NCBI RefSeq assembly: GCF_900129295.1
Contig: NZ_FQUU01000004.1
Location: forward strand, 62,001-126,000
Origin: Flavisolibacter ginsengisoli DSM 18119
GTDB lineage: Bacteria > Bacteroidota > Bacteroidia > Chitinophagales > Chitinophagaceae
Direction: 5' to 3'
DNA: 64,000 bases
Below the pieces are notes generated by a model, which searched no databases, was not told the origin of the DNA, and saw nothing but the letters and a program-made list of their open reading frames with translations. The position numbers and the translations under genes are program-made. Below are positions 56,806-64,000 of this stretch, piece by piece (the first letter of the stretch is position 1; each line of letters begins with the position of its first letter).

Positions 56806-58035
56806 TTATTTATTTTCTGAAGGAACGTCAGTAACCAAATCATCCAGGTGATTCATATTCACTACGTTGGCTGCTGTCCACCTGATATTAAACAAGCCGC
56901 CGGCTAACAACTTAATATTTGTAAATCCCTTTTGCACCAATGTATTTGCAGCCATGTAAGCCTCGGGTGAACCGGAAAATGCATACACGTAAACAGGTTT
57001 ATTTCGATAAGACTGAATCTCATTATCCCGGGAAGCTAATTCTGTATAGGGAATGTTGACTGCATTTTTCATATGGCCAATGTTCTTATAACTTTCTTTT
57101 GCTTTGTTAGAAACCTCATCCTGGGTTCTTACATCAAGGATAAGGTGATCTGTTTTATCTTTTACCAGATTTCCAAATTCAGCAGAGCTGATAATGCTGT
57201 AACTGACGGCAGGAATATATAAGCCTTTACATGACGTGTTTTTATTGCTTGTCAATAACCACCTGTCAATACCTTCCAGCAAAACTGAAACTTTTGCAAA
57301 GCCTTTATCAACCAGTAAGCTGGCTGCTTTTGCTGCATCAGCACCAAAATTATCTGTCAGTATGATTTCTTTGTTCCCTGGGAGATTATTGATTTGTGAT
57401 GATAGTTCATCCAGGGCAATATGCATGGTGTTTTTAAAACTTCCCATGGCATTGACCTTTGGATTGGAAGTAATATGTTGCCAGGCTGAATCAGGACGCA
57501 CATCCAGTAATATGATATTCTTTTGATGATCCTTCCACTGACGGCACAGATCTGTAGCGGGGATAACTGCATATTTATTTTTCGTTTCCAGCAAGGTTTT
57601 GCTGCAAGGCACCTGGTCATCATCCAGAGCCCTGATTGCTGTCATACCGCCATTGATGTTAATGACATAATGAAAACCACTATCTGCTAGCAACTTACTG
57701 GCTCTTCGGCTCCGCTGGCTATGCGAGCAATAAACAAAAACAGGTTTGTCTTTATAAGCGTCCAATGAATGCAATTGTTTTGGCAACTCCCGCACATCTA
57801 TATTTATGGCATTTTTCAAACGCCCGATATTCAATCCTGTGCTGAAAGAAGTGTCATTAAATTCTCCCGCTGATCTTACATCAAGTATAAGAGCACCAGG
57901 GTATTTCTTCAATTCCCCGCACAAGCTTTCCGGGTACACTGTTTTAAAAAGGAGGTTATCATTTTTATACTGAGCACGGCAACAAAAAATAATCAACAGG
58001 AAGGGAAATAATAGTACCGTCTTTTTCATCTTCAA
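56806..58035 (-). CDS. Secreted protein with three rhodanese domains
   Basis: Signal peptide with Cys-rich end (MKMKKTVLLFPFLLIIFCCR). Three rhodanese-like domains follow: about 25-140 (LILDVRSAGEF and the active-site loop YCSHSQRSRRAS), about 150-260 (ILLDVRPDSAW, loop reads LTDNFGADAAKAAS), and about 270-390 (LILDVRTQDEVSN, loop reads YAFSGSPEAYMAA). Only the first keeps the catalytic Cys, so domains 2 and 3 are probably binding modules. The likely site is the periplasm. Possible functions are sulfur transfer or redox sensing. No neighbour suggests a partner. Confidence 0.9.
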   Translation of the reverse strand: MKMKKTVLLFPFLLIIFCCRAQYKNDNLLFKTVYPESLCGELKKYPGALILDVRSAGEFNDTSFSTGLNIGRLKNAINIDVRELPKQLHSLDAYKDKPVFVYCSHSQRSRRASKLLADSGFHYVININGGMTAIRALDDDQVPCSKTLLETKNKYAVIPATDLCRQWKDHQKNIILLDVRPDSAWQHITSNPKVNAMGSFKNTMHIALDELSSQINNLPGNKEIILTDNFGADAAKAASLLVDKGFAKVSVLLEGIDRWLLTSNKNTSCKGLYIPAVSYSIISSAEFGNLVKDKTDHLILDVRTQDEVSNKAKESYKNIGHMKNAVNIPYTELASRDNEIQSYRNKPVYVYAFSGSPEAYMAANTLVQKGFTNIKLLAGGLFNIRWTAANVVNMNHLDDLVTDVPSENK

Positions 58036-58369
58036 TGTTTTTATTAATTAATATATATAAGTTAGGGAACAATTTGAGCCCTAATGTTATGAATGGAAAC
58101 CCTTCCAGTAATTATTATTGTAATCATTCCCAGGATTATTCTGGATAAGGGGAAACAGCTGTAGAGGGTAAAGGACAAAAATGAATTCCCCCGTCACAAT
58201 TAAACCGGGTGATGCGCTCCTTCGGAACGTCGGTTTTTTGCACAATTATTTAGGGAAAACAAGCCTTTCTTTGTAACTTTAAAATACAACTCCAGCATCC
58301 TGCAAAAAGCTGTTTTTTTACCAATTTTTCGTGGCAAAGCTTTTGAATCAATACAAAAAAAGATTGGTT

Positions 58370-58531
58370 ATGTACTTAATGGAAATTGCCGGGGATATTA
58401 CTGAAAGGATCCAGGAAATTGCTTTTGGATTATCTATCATTATTTCAGGATTATTCCTGCTTGAGTATAAACGCTTTACACAAGAACAGGAAAAACAGGA
58501 AATGATAGATGGTTTTTTAAATGACAACTGA
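58370..58531 (+). CDS. Small membrane protein (53 aa)
   Basis: ATG at 58370 gives MYLMEIAGDITERIQEIAFG, a hydrophobic helix (LSIIISGLFLLEY) and a charged tail (KRFTQEQEKQEMIDGF). A GTG at 58331 would add 13 residues. The 295-base region before it (58036-58330) has a GC-rich hairpin with a T-run near 58205-58245, possibly a leader or terminator. No family recognised; single-pass membrane protein likely if real. Confidence 0.45.
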   Translation: MYLMEIAGDITERIQEIAFGLSIIISGLFLLEYKRFTQEQEKQEMIDGFLNDN

Positions 58532-58714
58532 TCCTACTGCAACTACATCAGTAGAAAAAGTGCTGAAATTTGTTCCCTTTCAGATACTTCAAAATATACT
58601 TTACATACCTTTTTATTTGAGGTCATTATTTCTGCAACTCCGGATGAACCTGGTTGATAGTGCACAGATAATTCAATAATTGATACCTTCAGCCTTTTTA
58701 AATAGTAAGAACAG

Positions 58715-59386
58715 ATGAATGTCAAGATTGAATCGTCCTGGAAAACCCAATTAAAGGATGAATTCAAAAAGCCCTATTTTAAGAATATTGCAGAACATTT
58801 AAAGACGGAAAAAGCGCAGGGCAAAGTTATTTATCCTCCAGGCCCATTGATCTTTAATGCATTTGATAAAACTCCTTTTGATAAAGTAAAGGTGGTCATT
58901 CTCGGACAGGACCCATACCATGGTCCAAAACAAGCTATGGGACTAAGTTTTTCTGTGCCTAAAGGCATACCTGAACCACCATCACTGGTAAATATTTTTA
59001 AAGAACTACAGGATGATGTAGGCATACCCATTCCGAAAGATGGTGACCTGACCCCATGGGCGCTTCAGGGTGTACTTTTATTAAACGCTTCTCTTACCGT
59101 GAGGGCCGGGGAGCCGATGAGTCATTCTAAAATTGGCTGGCATACCTTCACCAATTGTGTGATCCAGACACTGTCGAACAAAAAGGAGCATATTGTATTT
59201 CTGTTATGGGGGAAGTTTGCACAGGAAAAGGTGGAGTTGATCAACACAAAAAAGCACCATATATTAAAGGCAGCACACCCCTCTCCGCTTAGTGCTCATA
59301 ACGGTTTTTTCGGGTGCAGGCATTTTTCTAAAACAAATACCTATTTAATGAAACAGAATTTGGATCCAATTGATTGGGCTTTATAA
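58715..59386 (+). CDS. ung: Uracil-DNA glycosylase
   Basis: Family 1 UDG that excises uracil from DNA to begin base-excision repair. The catalytic motif GQDPYHGP is at 64-71 (Asp66), the uracil-binding segment LNASLTVR lies near 120-127, LLWGKFAQ follows, and the DNA-intercalating HPSPLSAHNGFFGCRHFS loop is near 187-204. 223 aa is typical. A PlsC gene follows 9 bases after its stop, so the two probably share a transcript. Confidence 0.97.
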   Translation: MNVKIESSWKTQLKDEFKKPYFKNIAEHLKTEKAQGKVIYPPGPLIFNAFDKTPFDKVKVVILGQDPYHGPKQAMGLSFSVPKGIPEPPSLVNIFKELQDDVGIPIPKDGDLTPWALQGVLLLNASLTVRAGEPMSHSKIGWHTFTNCVIQTLSNKKEHIVFLLWGKFAQEKVELINTKKHHILKAAHPSPLSAHNGFFGCRHFSKTNTYLMKQNLDPIDWAL

Positions 59387-59395
59387 TATTTGCAC

Positions 59396-60130
59396 ATGAA
59401 TTTATTGAAGAATATACTGGGAAGAGTCTTTGCATTGTGGTCTTTATTGGTTTTTGCTGTTTCGCTACTTGTTTATTTTATACCCATATGGATAACAGGC
59501 TTGTGGCCGGAACCAAAAAGAACTATTTATGTGTTTAAGATATTTGATATATGGATGACTACTTTTTTTATTTTCTCAGGTGTAAAAAGAAAGATCACAG
59601 GTAAAGACAACTTTAAAAAAGGGCAGGTTTACGTAGTGGTGTGCAATCACAATTCTTTCATGGATGTGCCACTATCAAGTTCAGCAATTCCCGGGGCTAA
59701 TAAAACCATAGCAAAGGATGAAATGGCAAAAATTCCGGTATTTGGCACTATTTATAAAAGAGGCAGCGTGCTTGTAAACCGGAAAAGCGAAGAAAGTCGT
59801 AGGGCCAGCTACACCAAAATGAAAGAAGTACTAAAAATGGGTTTACATATGTGCATCTACCCGGAGGGAACCCGTAATAAAACATCGCAACCACTGCAAC
59901 GTTTTCATGATGGTGCCTTTAAGTTGGCTGTGGAAACGGGGAAAGCGGTTATACCAGCAGTTATATTTAATACAACCAAAGTGCTCCCAACGAACAAGAC
60001 CTTTTTCTTCTGGCCTCAGCAGGTTGAAATGCATTTCCTTCCTGCCATTGAATCCCCGGGCAGATCTACTCAGGAATTAAAGGAGGAAGTGTTTGAAGTA
60101 ATGAAGAACTATTACTTAAATCATCAATAG
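59396..60130 (+). CDS. plsC: 1-acyl-sn-glycerol-3-phosphate acyltransferase
   Basis: Adds the second acyl chain to lysophosphatidic acid at the inner membrane. A hydrophobic N-terminal helix pair (about 10-35) anchors it. The acyltransferase boxes are NHNSFMDVPL (His85-x4-Asp90, catalytic) and IYPEGTRNK (motif III), with VNRKSEESRRASYTK between them. 244 aa from ATG 59396 (a TTG at 59390 is weaker). Its last 7 bases overlap the 3' end of convergent lptD. Confidence 0.93.
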   Translation: MNLLKNILGRVFALWSLLVFAVSLLVYFIPIWITGLWPEPKRTIYVFKIFDIWMTTFFIFSGVKRKITGKDNFKKGQVYVVVCNHNSFMDVPLSSSAIPGANKTIAKDEMAKIPVFGTIYKRGSVLVNRKSEESRRASYTKMKEVLKMGLHMCIYPEGTRNKTSQPLQRFHDGAFKLAVETGKAVIPAVIFNTTKVLPTNKTFFFWPQQVEMHFLPAIESPGRSTQELKEEVFEVMKNYYLNHQ

Positions 60131-62871
60131 TTAACAAAGGTCCTGGTACGGTTGATTCTCAGATCCTGGAGAATGGAAGATTTAGGACTAATGCTAATAT
60201 TAAAATAGCGATAGTTACCAATGGGCGTAACGTTAATGGCCATTTGCCAGCAATGCATGTCCCTGGAAATGGACATTGTAAAGGTGGTCAGCTGCTTGGT
60301 TTTAAAATCATAAAAGCCATTTGTAGTAAAATTCCATTTGGGAGTAAGGCTGAAACTGTTATTAAAGGAAGCACTGGAAGTGACAGAAGTCTTGAACTTC
60401 TTTGTCTCACGGTCAAATTGCTTAAAAAAGCTCAAAGAATAAGATAATCCAATTGACCAGGGAATATTGAAATCTACAAATTCGGCTGGATTCCTTCGCA
60501 TATAATCCTGCAATCGCTGTTCATCTGCCATCAACGCCGGGTCATTAATATGTCGCCCGATTTGTGCATTTGGATTGGTTCCCTGTTTCGGATCGCGGGG
60601 TTTGCTCTGAAACTGAGTGGACATGGAGATACTTCCTGATCTCAATTGCCCAATATTTACACGACCATCACTCCAGGCATATCTTTTAGTTTGTCTACCC
60701 AATGTGTCATATAAATAAGGATCCAAAAGACCTTGTGCGGAAAGACTTAGTTTTTCAAACAGTGTGCTTCTGAGGTAAAGATTAAAAGGTTGCAATTTGA
60801 AGGAATCCAAAAGGAAGTTATACCCGCTCTGGAAACCAAAACCATCTATCAGCCTGATCTTTTTAATGGCCGCATCGCCTGTATCTTTTTTACTGCGCCA
60901 TTTCATTTCAAGGTTATTATCCACCCCAAAACTGATGCCCCCGAACCTGCCATAGCTGTAGCCGGTAAATATCCTGTTATTAACGAATTGGGGCAGCGCT
61001 GAAATATGTCCAAAAGTATCAACCTGTATCACATCATATTTTCCTTTGGAAAGATTAGGCGTATAATTTAAACTAAAGCTTGGGCGTATCACGTGACGAA
61101 TGGCCATGAGCCTGGACTTTTTAAATGCCAGGGTTCCATAAATATTTGTATTGACCCCCAGTGAAAAGCTCATACGCCTGTCTGTAAAAAAACCTTTTTC
61201 ATTTGAGAGGGTATCCACCTTACCTGCAACAGGATTCCACTGGCGTCTCAATCTATGGGTAAGCCAGGTCTCTTCATACGATATTGAAGGAGATACTATG
61301 AATTTTCCTAATGGTGGCAAGGAAAGACTAATGGGAAAACGGTGTTGTGCACCCCATTCTAATGTATCCAAAAGACTGCTAATGGTATTAGAAGCTGTGT
61401 CATAAAAAGATAATTGATTCCTGGCTGAAACAGTATAGCCCAATCCTATTTTCTCATACCATTTGGGAGAGCCAATCACCTCTTTACGCTGAAATGGATA
61501 AAAAGTACTGATATTAAACCCTGCATCCGGCAATGTAAGGTTCATCAAATGGTTAACACTATTCTGGCTTTGGTTCGCACTCATGGTAAAATTCATGGGT
61601 GTGGTCCCGGTCCAGGTCCTGGAATAGTTGATAGAAGATTGCTGGGTGTTTGTTACATTTCGAATAGGATTATCTGATATATACGAGTTGTATTTTGAGG
61701 ATCCAAAATTCACATTTGCACCGAAGTTGGTTCCGGGTTTTGCCTTACTGTCAACAGAATGATTCCAGGAAATATTAAAGGTCTTATTAACACTAAAATC
61801 CGGATCACCTTTAAAATTCTGCTTATTACGTATCAGGCTTATATTCAGCGATCCATAGTAATGGTAGCGTCTCCTGTAGGTAGGTGTCAGGTTAACCATC
61901 CAGCCACCATAAGAATAGATATTCCCCCTGAGTGTTACATCTACATAATCATTCAGCACATGGTAATAGCCGCCATTGATCAGCCCTATACCATATTGTT
62001 CATTTACCTCAAAAGTTGGCGCCAATATACCCGAATGCCTACCGGGATTCAAAGGGAATAATCCAAAAGGCAAATAAATAGGTATGGGAACGCCTTCAAA
62101 TTCCGGATGAATGGGCCCTGTAATAGCTATTTTATTATTTATGAATTTTCCTTTACTGCTTACAAAACCAAAATGAGGTTCATCATAATCGCAGGTAGTC
62201 ATGATGACATGCTTTGCAAATGTGGTATTGGCGTTAACTTTCTTTATAAGATTGGCTTGCACCCACATATCCTGTTGCTTGGTGTAGGTATTGAACGTCA
62301 ATCCACGCTGTGTTTTAAAATTATAGGTTATGGTATCGCTTTCGAAATTCTGTTCCGTACCCTGCTGAAAGCGTGCCCGCGTTGCCACATTGCCAAGGCT
62401 ATCCCTGGAATTATAAGCCGTAACGATGCCTGTTTCCTGGTTGATCAACACTTTAGGTGCAGTAAGTGTTACATCTTTATAGATAGTTTTCGTTTTTCCG
62501 TAGAGAATGAACATTTTATCCTTAACCAGTAATACTGCGCTATCCTCAGCTTCATATTCAACAGGAGCATCCAATGTATCTTTTGACATTCTTATTGAGA
62601 ATGTATCTATTTTAGGAGTCGGGGGAAGTGTATCAGAACGTTGTAAGGAATCGCGTAATGTATCAGTGCTGCGGGAAATAGAATCATTCCTGGTAACACT
62701 GTCCCTAAGGTTATTTTTACGAACTGGTATTGTGTCGGATGTTAAAGTGCTGTAAATTTCAGGCGTGAATAAACCATGGGCCTGGGTTTTACACGTTATG
62801 GCAATGCTAAATGCAAGAGCTGCAAATACAAAACAGAAATATTTTGGCCTAAATTTGTGCAGTTGAGCCAT
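60124..62871 (-). CDS. lptD: LPS-assembly outer-membrane protein LptD
   Basis: Outer-membrane translocon that inserts lipopolysaccharide. N-terminal signal helix, a low-complexity Ser/Asp/Arg linker, an OstA/LptA-like jellyroll (VEYEAEDSAVLLVKDKMFIL, LTAPKVLINQETGIVTAYNS, YNFKTQRGLTF), then the LptD barrel from about 250 on (YLPFGLFPLNPGRHSGIL, YGGWMVNLTPTYRRRYHYYG, ending RINRTRTFVNY). 915 aa, long as in other Bacteroidota. A -7 box lies 13 bases upstream of the ATG. It is convergent with plsC and divergent from the amidase gene, which also acts in envelope biogenesis. Confidence 0.92.
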   Translation of the reverse strand: MAQLHKFRPKYFCFVFAALAFSIAITCKTQAHGLFTPEIYSTLTSDTIPVRKNNLRDSVTRNDSISRSTDTLRDSLQRSDTLPPTPKIDTFSIRMSKDTLDAPVEYEAEDSAVLLVKDKMFILYGKTKTIYKDVTLTAPKVLINQETGIVTAYNSRDSLGNVATRARFQQGTEQNFESDTITYNFKTQRGLTFNTYTKQQDMWVQANLIKKVNANTTFAKHVIMTTCDYDEPHFGFVSSKGKFINNKIAITGPIHPEFEGVPIPIYLPFGLFPLNPGRHSGILAPTFEVNEQYGIGLINGGYYHVLNDYVDVTLRGNIYSYGGWMVNLTPTYRRRYHYYGSLNISLIRNKQNFKGDPDFSVNKTFNISWNHSVDSKAKPGTNFGANVNFGSSKYNSYISDNPIRNVTNTQQSSINYSRTWTGTTPMNFTMSANQSQNSVNHLMNLTLPDAGFNISTFYPFQRKEVIGSPKWYEKIGLGYTVSARNQLSFYDTASNTISSLLDTLEWGAQHRFPISLSLPPLGKFIVSPSISYEETWLTHRLRRQWNPVAGKVDTLSNEKGFFTDRRMSFSLGVNTNIYGTLAFKKSRLMAIRHVIRPSFSLNYTPNLSKGKYDVIQVDTFGHISALPQFVNNRIFTGYSYGRFGGISFGVDNNLEMKWRSKKDTGDAAIKKIRLIDGFGFQSGYNFLLDSFKLQPFNLYLRSTLFEKLSLSAQGLLDPYLYDTLGRQTKRYAWSDGRVNIGQLRSGSISMSTQFQSKPRDPKQGTNPNAQIGRHINDPALMADEQRLQDYMRRNPAEFVDFNIPWSIGLSYSLSFFKQFDRETKKFKTSVTSSASFNNSFSLTPKWNFTTNGFYDFKTKQLTTFTMSISRDMHCWQMAINVTPIGNYRYFNISISPKSSILQDLRINRTRTFVNY

Positions 62872-62884
62872 AAGGATGTTAAAA

Positions 62885-62892
62885 CAAAAGTA
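62885..62892 (-). promoter_or_regulatory. Putative lptD promoter: TACTTTTG with upstream TTG
   Basis: Minus-strand TAnnTTTG box 13 bases before the lptD ATG, with TTG (62910-62912) 17 bases further upstream, the best -33/-7 pair found in the window. Confidence 0.45.
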
Positions 62893-62946
62893 ACCCTTTG
62901 AAACTTAAACAATTTGTGAAGATTAAACCGTCAAACAAAATCTGAT

Positions 62947-63966
62947 ATGCTTAAAAAAACTTTAGTGCTTGCTTCTTTCCTTGCAGGTTCTGCTCTTCTC
63001 TATTCATTTACTAAAGTTACTCCACACCAACAGGTTTTAAAGACGATAATTATTGATGCCGGCCATGGTATTATGTCAAATGGTGGGTACAATGGAGCTC
63101 GTGGTTCTTATTCTTATGAGGACGAGATCTGTCTTTCAGTTTCAAAGAAATTAGTGGCAATGGTTGCCAAAGATCTTCCCAATATTAAGATCATTGAAAC
63201 CAGGCCAACAAAATATATAACAGATCTGCATGAACGAGCAGATATAGCTAACCAGAACAGGGGCGATCTATTTGTGTCTATCCATGTAAATGCAATGCCT
63301 CCTATTCAAAAAAGGGAATTTCTTGGATATAAAACCCATGTATATTATACGGGCAAAGGCAAGAAAAAGAGAAAGCACTCAAGTAAGGTAGCCCAGTATA
63401 GATACTATGAAGTACCCAATACATCAGCACGTGGTACTCAAACCTATATTTGGGGTGCACACAAAAGTGAAGACAAAGAAGTGGCGGTGAGAGAAAATGC
63501 CCCAATGCTTGCTGAAGACAACTATAAGGAGAAATATGGGGATATAGATCCTAACTCCCCTGAGTTTGTTGCACTTTCACTGGTAAAAACAAGGCAATTT
63601 GCTAAACGAAGTGTAACCCTTGCTGAAATGGTTGAAGATCAGTTTTCTAAAGTTGGGCGTATCAGTGGCGGAGCCCACCAGCGCCAGGTTGGTATATGGG
63701 TATTACAAGCCACTGCTATGCCCAGTATATTAGTAGAAACTGGCTTCATAACCAATCCCCAGGAAGAAGAATACCTGAATAGTGAAACAGGACAAACAGA
63801 AATTGCTCAATGTATTACCAATGCCCTGAAGAATTACGTTGACTGGTTGGAAAAGAAACAGAACAATAATGCTGTAACCAGCTTTAGCTCTCCCAAAAAA
63901 TCTATTAGTGCTGATTCTTTCCTGCAGGATGTAGAACTGGCTGAAAGAAAACATGCTTCCCGGTAA
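62947..63966 (+). CDS. N-acetylmuramoyl-L-alanine amidase (Amidase_3)
   Basis: Zinc amidase that cuts the bond between MurNAc and the stem peptide during cell separation. N-terminal signal helix (LVLASFLAGSALLYSF), then zinc ligands in TIIIDAGHGIMSNGGY (His), YSYEDEICLSV (Glu) and LFVSIHVNAMP (His), and the catalytic Glu in SILVETGFITNPQEEEYL. A long insertion with THVYYTGKGKKKRKHSS and SARGTQTYIWGAH interrupts the fold, typical of Bacteroidota amidases. 339 aa. Ends 34 bases before the window edge. Confidence 0.95.
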   Translation: MLKKTLVLASFLAGSALLYSFTKVTPHQQVLKTIIIDAGHGIMSNGGYNGARGSYSYEDEICLSVSKKLVAMVAKDLPNIKIIETRPTKYITDLHERADIANQNRGDLFVSIHVNAMPPIQKREFLGYKTHVYYTGKGKKKRKHSSKVAQYRYYEVPNTSARGTQTYIWGAHKSEDKEVAVRENAPMLAEDNYKEKYGDIDPNSPEFVALSLVKTRQFAKRSVTLAEMVEDQFSKVGRISGGAHQRQVGIWVLQATAMPSILVETGFITNPQEEEYLNSETGQTEIAQCITNALKNYVDWLEKKQNNNAVTSFSSPKKSISADSFLQDVELAERKHASR

Positions 63967-64000
63967 TATTATATAATAATTACCTCTATAGGAAATAGTC

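Overview
The window reads as chromosome of a Bacteroidota member, most likely Chitinophagaceae or a close relative (inferred from gene content, not from a database). The reasons are a SusC/SusD pair, DUF5689 and DUF6089-type proteins, a BT_3928-type DoxX protein, Bacteroidota-style -7 boxes (TAnnTTTG) close to start codons, few Shine-Dalgarno sequences, AT-rich DNA and many lipoproteins. Most of it is ordinary housekeeping sequence. No rRNA, tRNA, CRISPR array or intact insertion sequence was seen.

Layout. 1-7.4 kb: a TPR protein (5' truncated), ribH, a LutA-like Fe-S protein, a fasciclin protein, an EVE-domain protein, an e(P4)-type acid phosphatase, a zinc-site-less sirtuin, a saccharopine-dehydrogenase-like enzyme and a GYF_2-like membrane protein. 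7.6-11.5 kb: gyrA and a secreted TPR protein. 11.6-29.5 kb: a large glycerol/glycerol-3-phosphate locus, described below. 29.5-31 kb: a small accessory islet with an unrecognised 187-aa gene, a MITE-like nested inverted repeat and gene fragments. 31-38.4 kb: a response-regulator/histidine-kinase protein and a 2042-aa soluble hybrid kinase with nine tandem 92-residue HAMP-type repeats. 38.7-47 kb: a heme-binding-domain protein, serA, a serine hydrolase, the NAD(P)HX repair enzyme, a DUF721 protein, a CBS protein, then DUF1599, BT_3928-type and DppB-like permease genes in one operon. 47-56.7 kb: folP, an FKBP lipoprotein, nrnA, DUF4126, a 100-bp nested palindrome, ndk, TraB/GumN, ATP-grasp, a UbiD decarboxylase and an outer-membrane barrel. 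56.8-64 kb: a triple rhodanese protein, ung, plsC, lptD and a cell-wall amidase.

The most interesting region is 11.6-29.5 kb. A DeoR/GlpR-type regulator faces a ten-gene run in one direction: glpD, glpT, susC, susD, a DUF5689 lipoprotein, a calcineurin-like phosphoesterase, an SGNH esterase, a glycerophosphodiester phosphodiesterase and a GH36 alpha-galactosidase. glpK and glpF follow in the same direction behind their own -7 box. Every predicted end product is glycerol, glycerol-3-phosphate, phosphate or galactose. I infer a polysaccharide-utilisation-like locus for an outside polymer or lipid head group containing glycerol phosphate and alpha-galactose. Candidates are alpha-galactosylated poly(glycerol phosphate) teichoic acid, deacylated phospho- or galactolipids, or galactosylglycerol. 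SusC/D would import it, the periplasmic esterase, phosphodiesterase, phosphatase and alpha-galactosidase would take it apart, GlpT and GlpF would carry the products inward, and GlpK/GlpD would feed glycolysis. Control by a GlpR-type repressor, rather than a SusR, hybrid two-component or ECF-sigma system, would be unusual for a SusCD locus.
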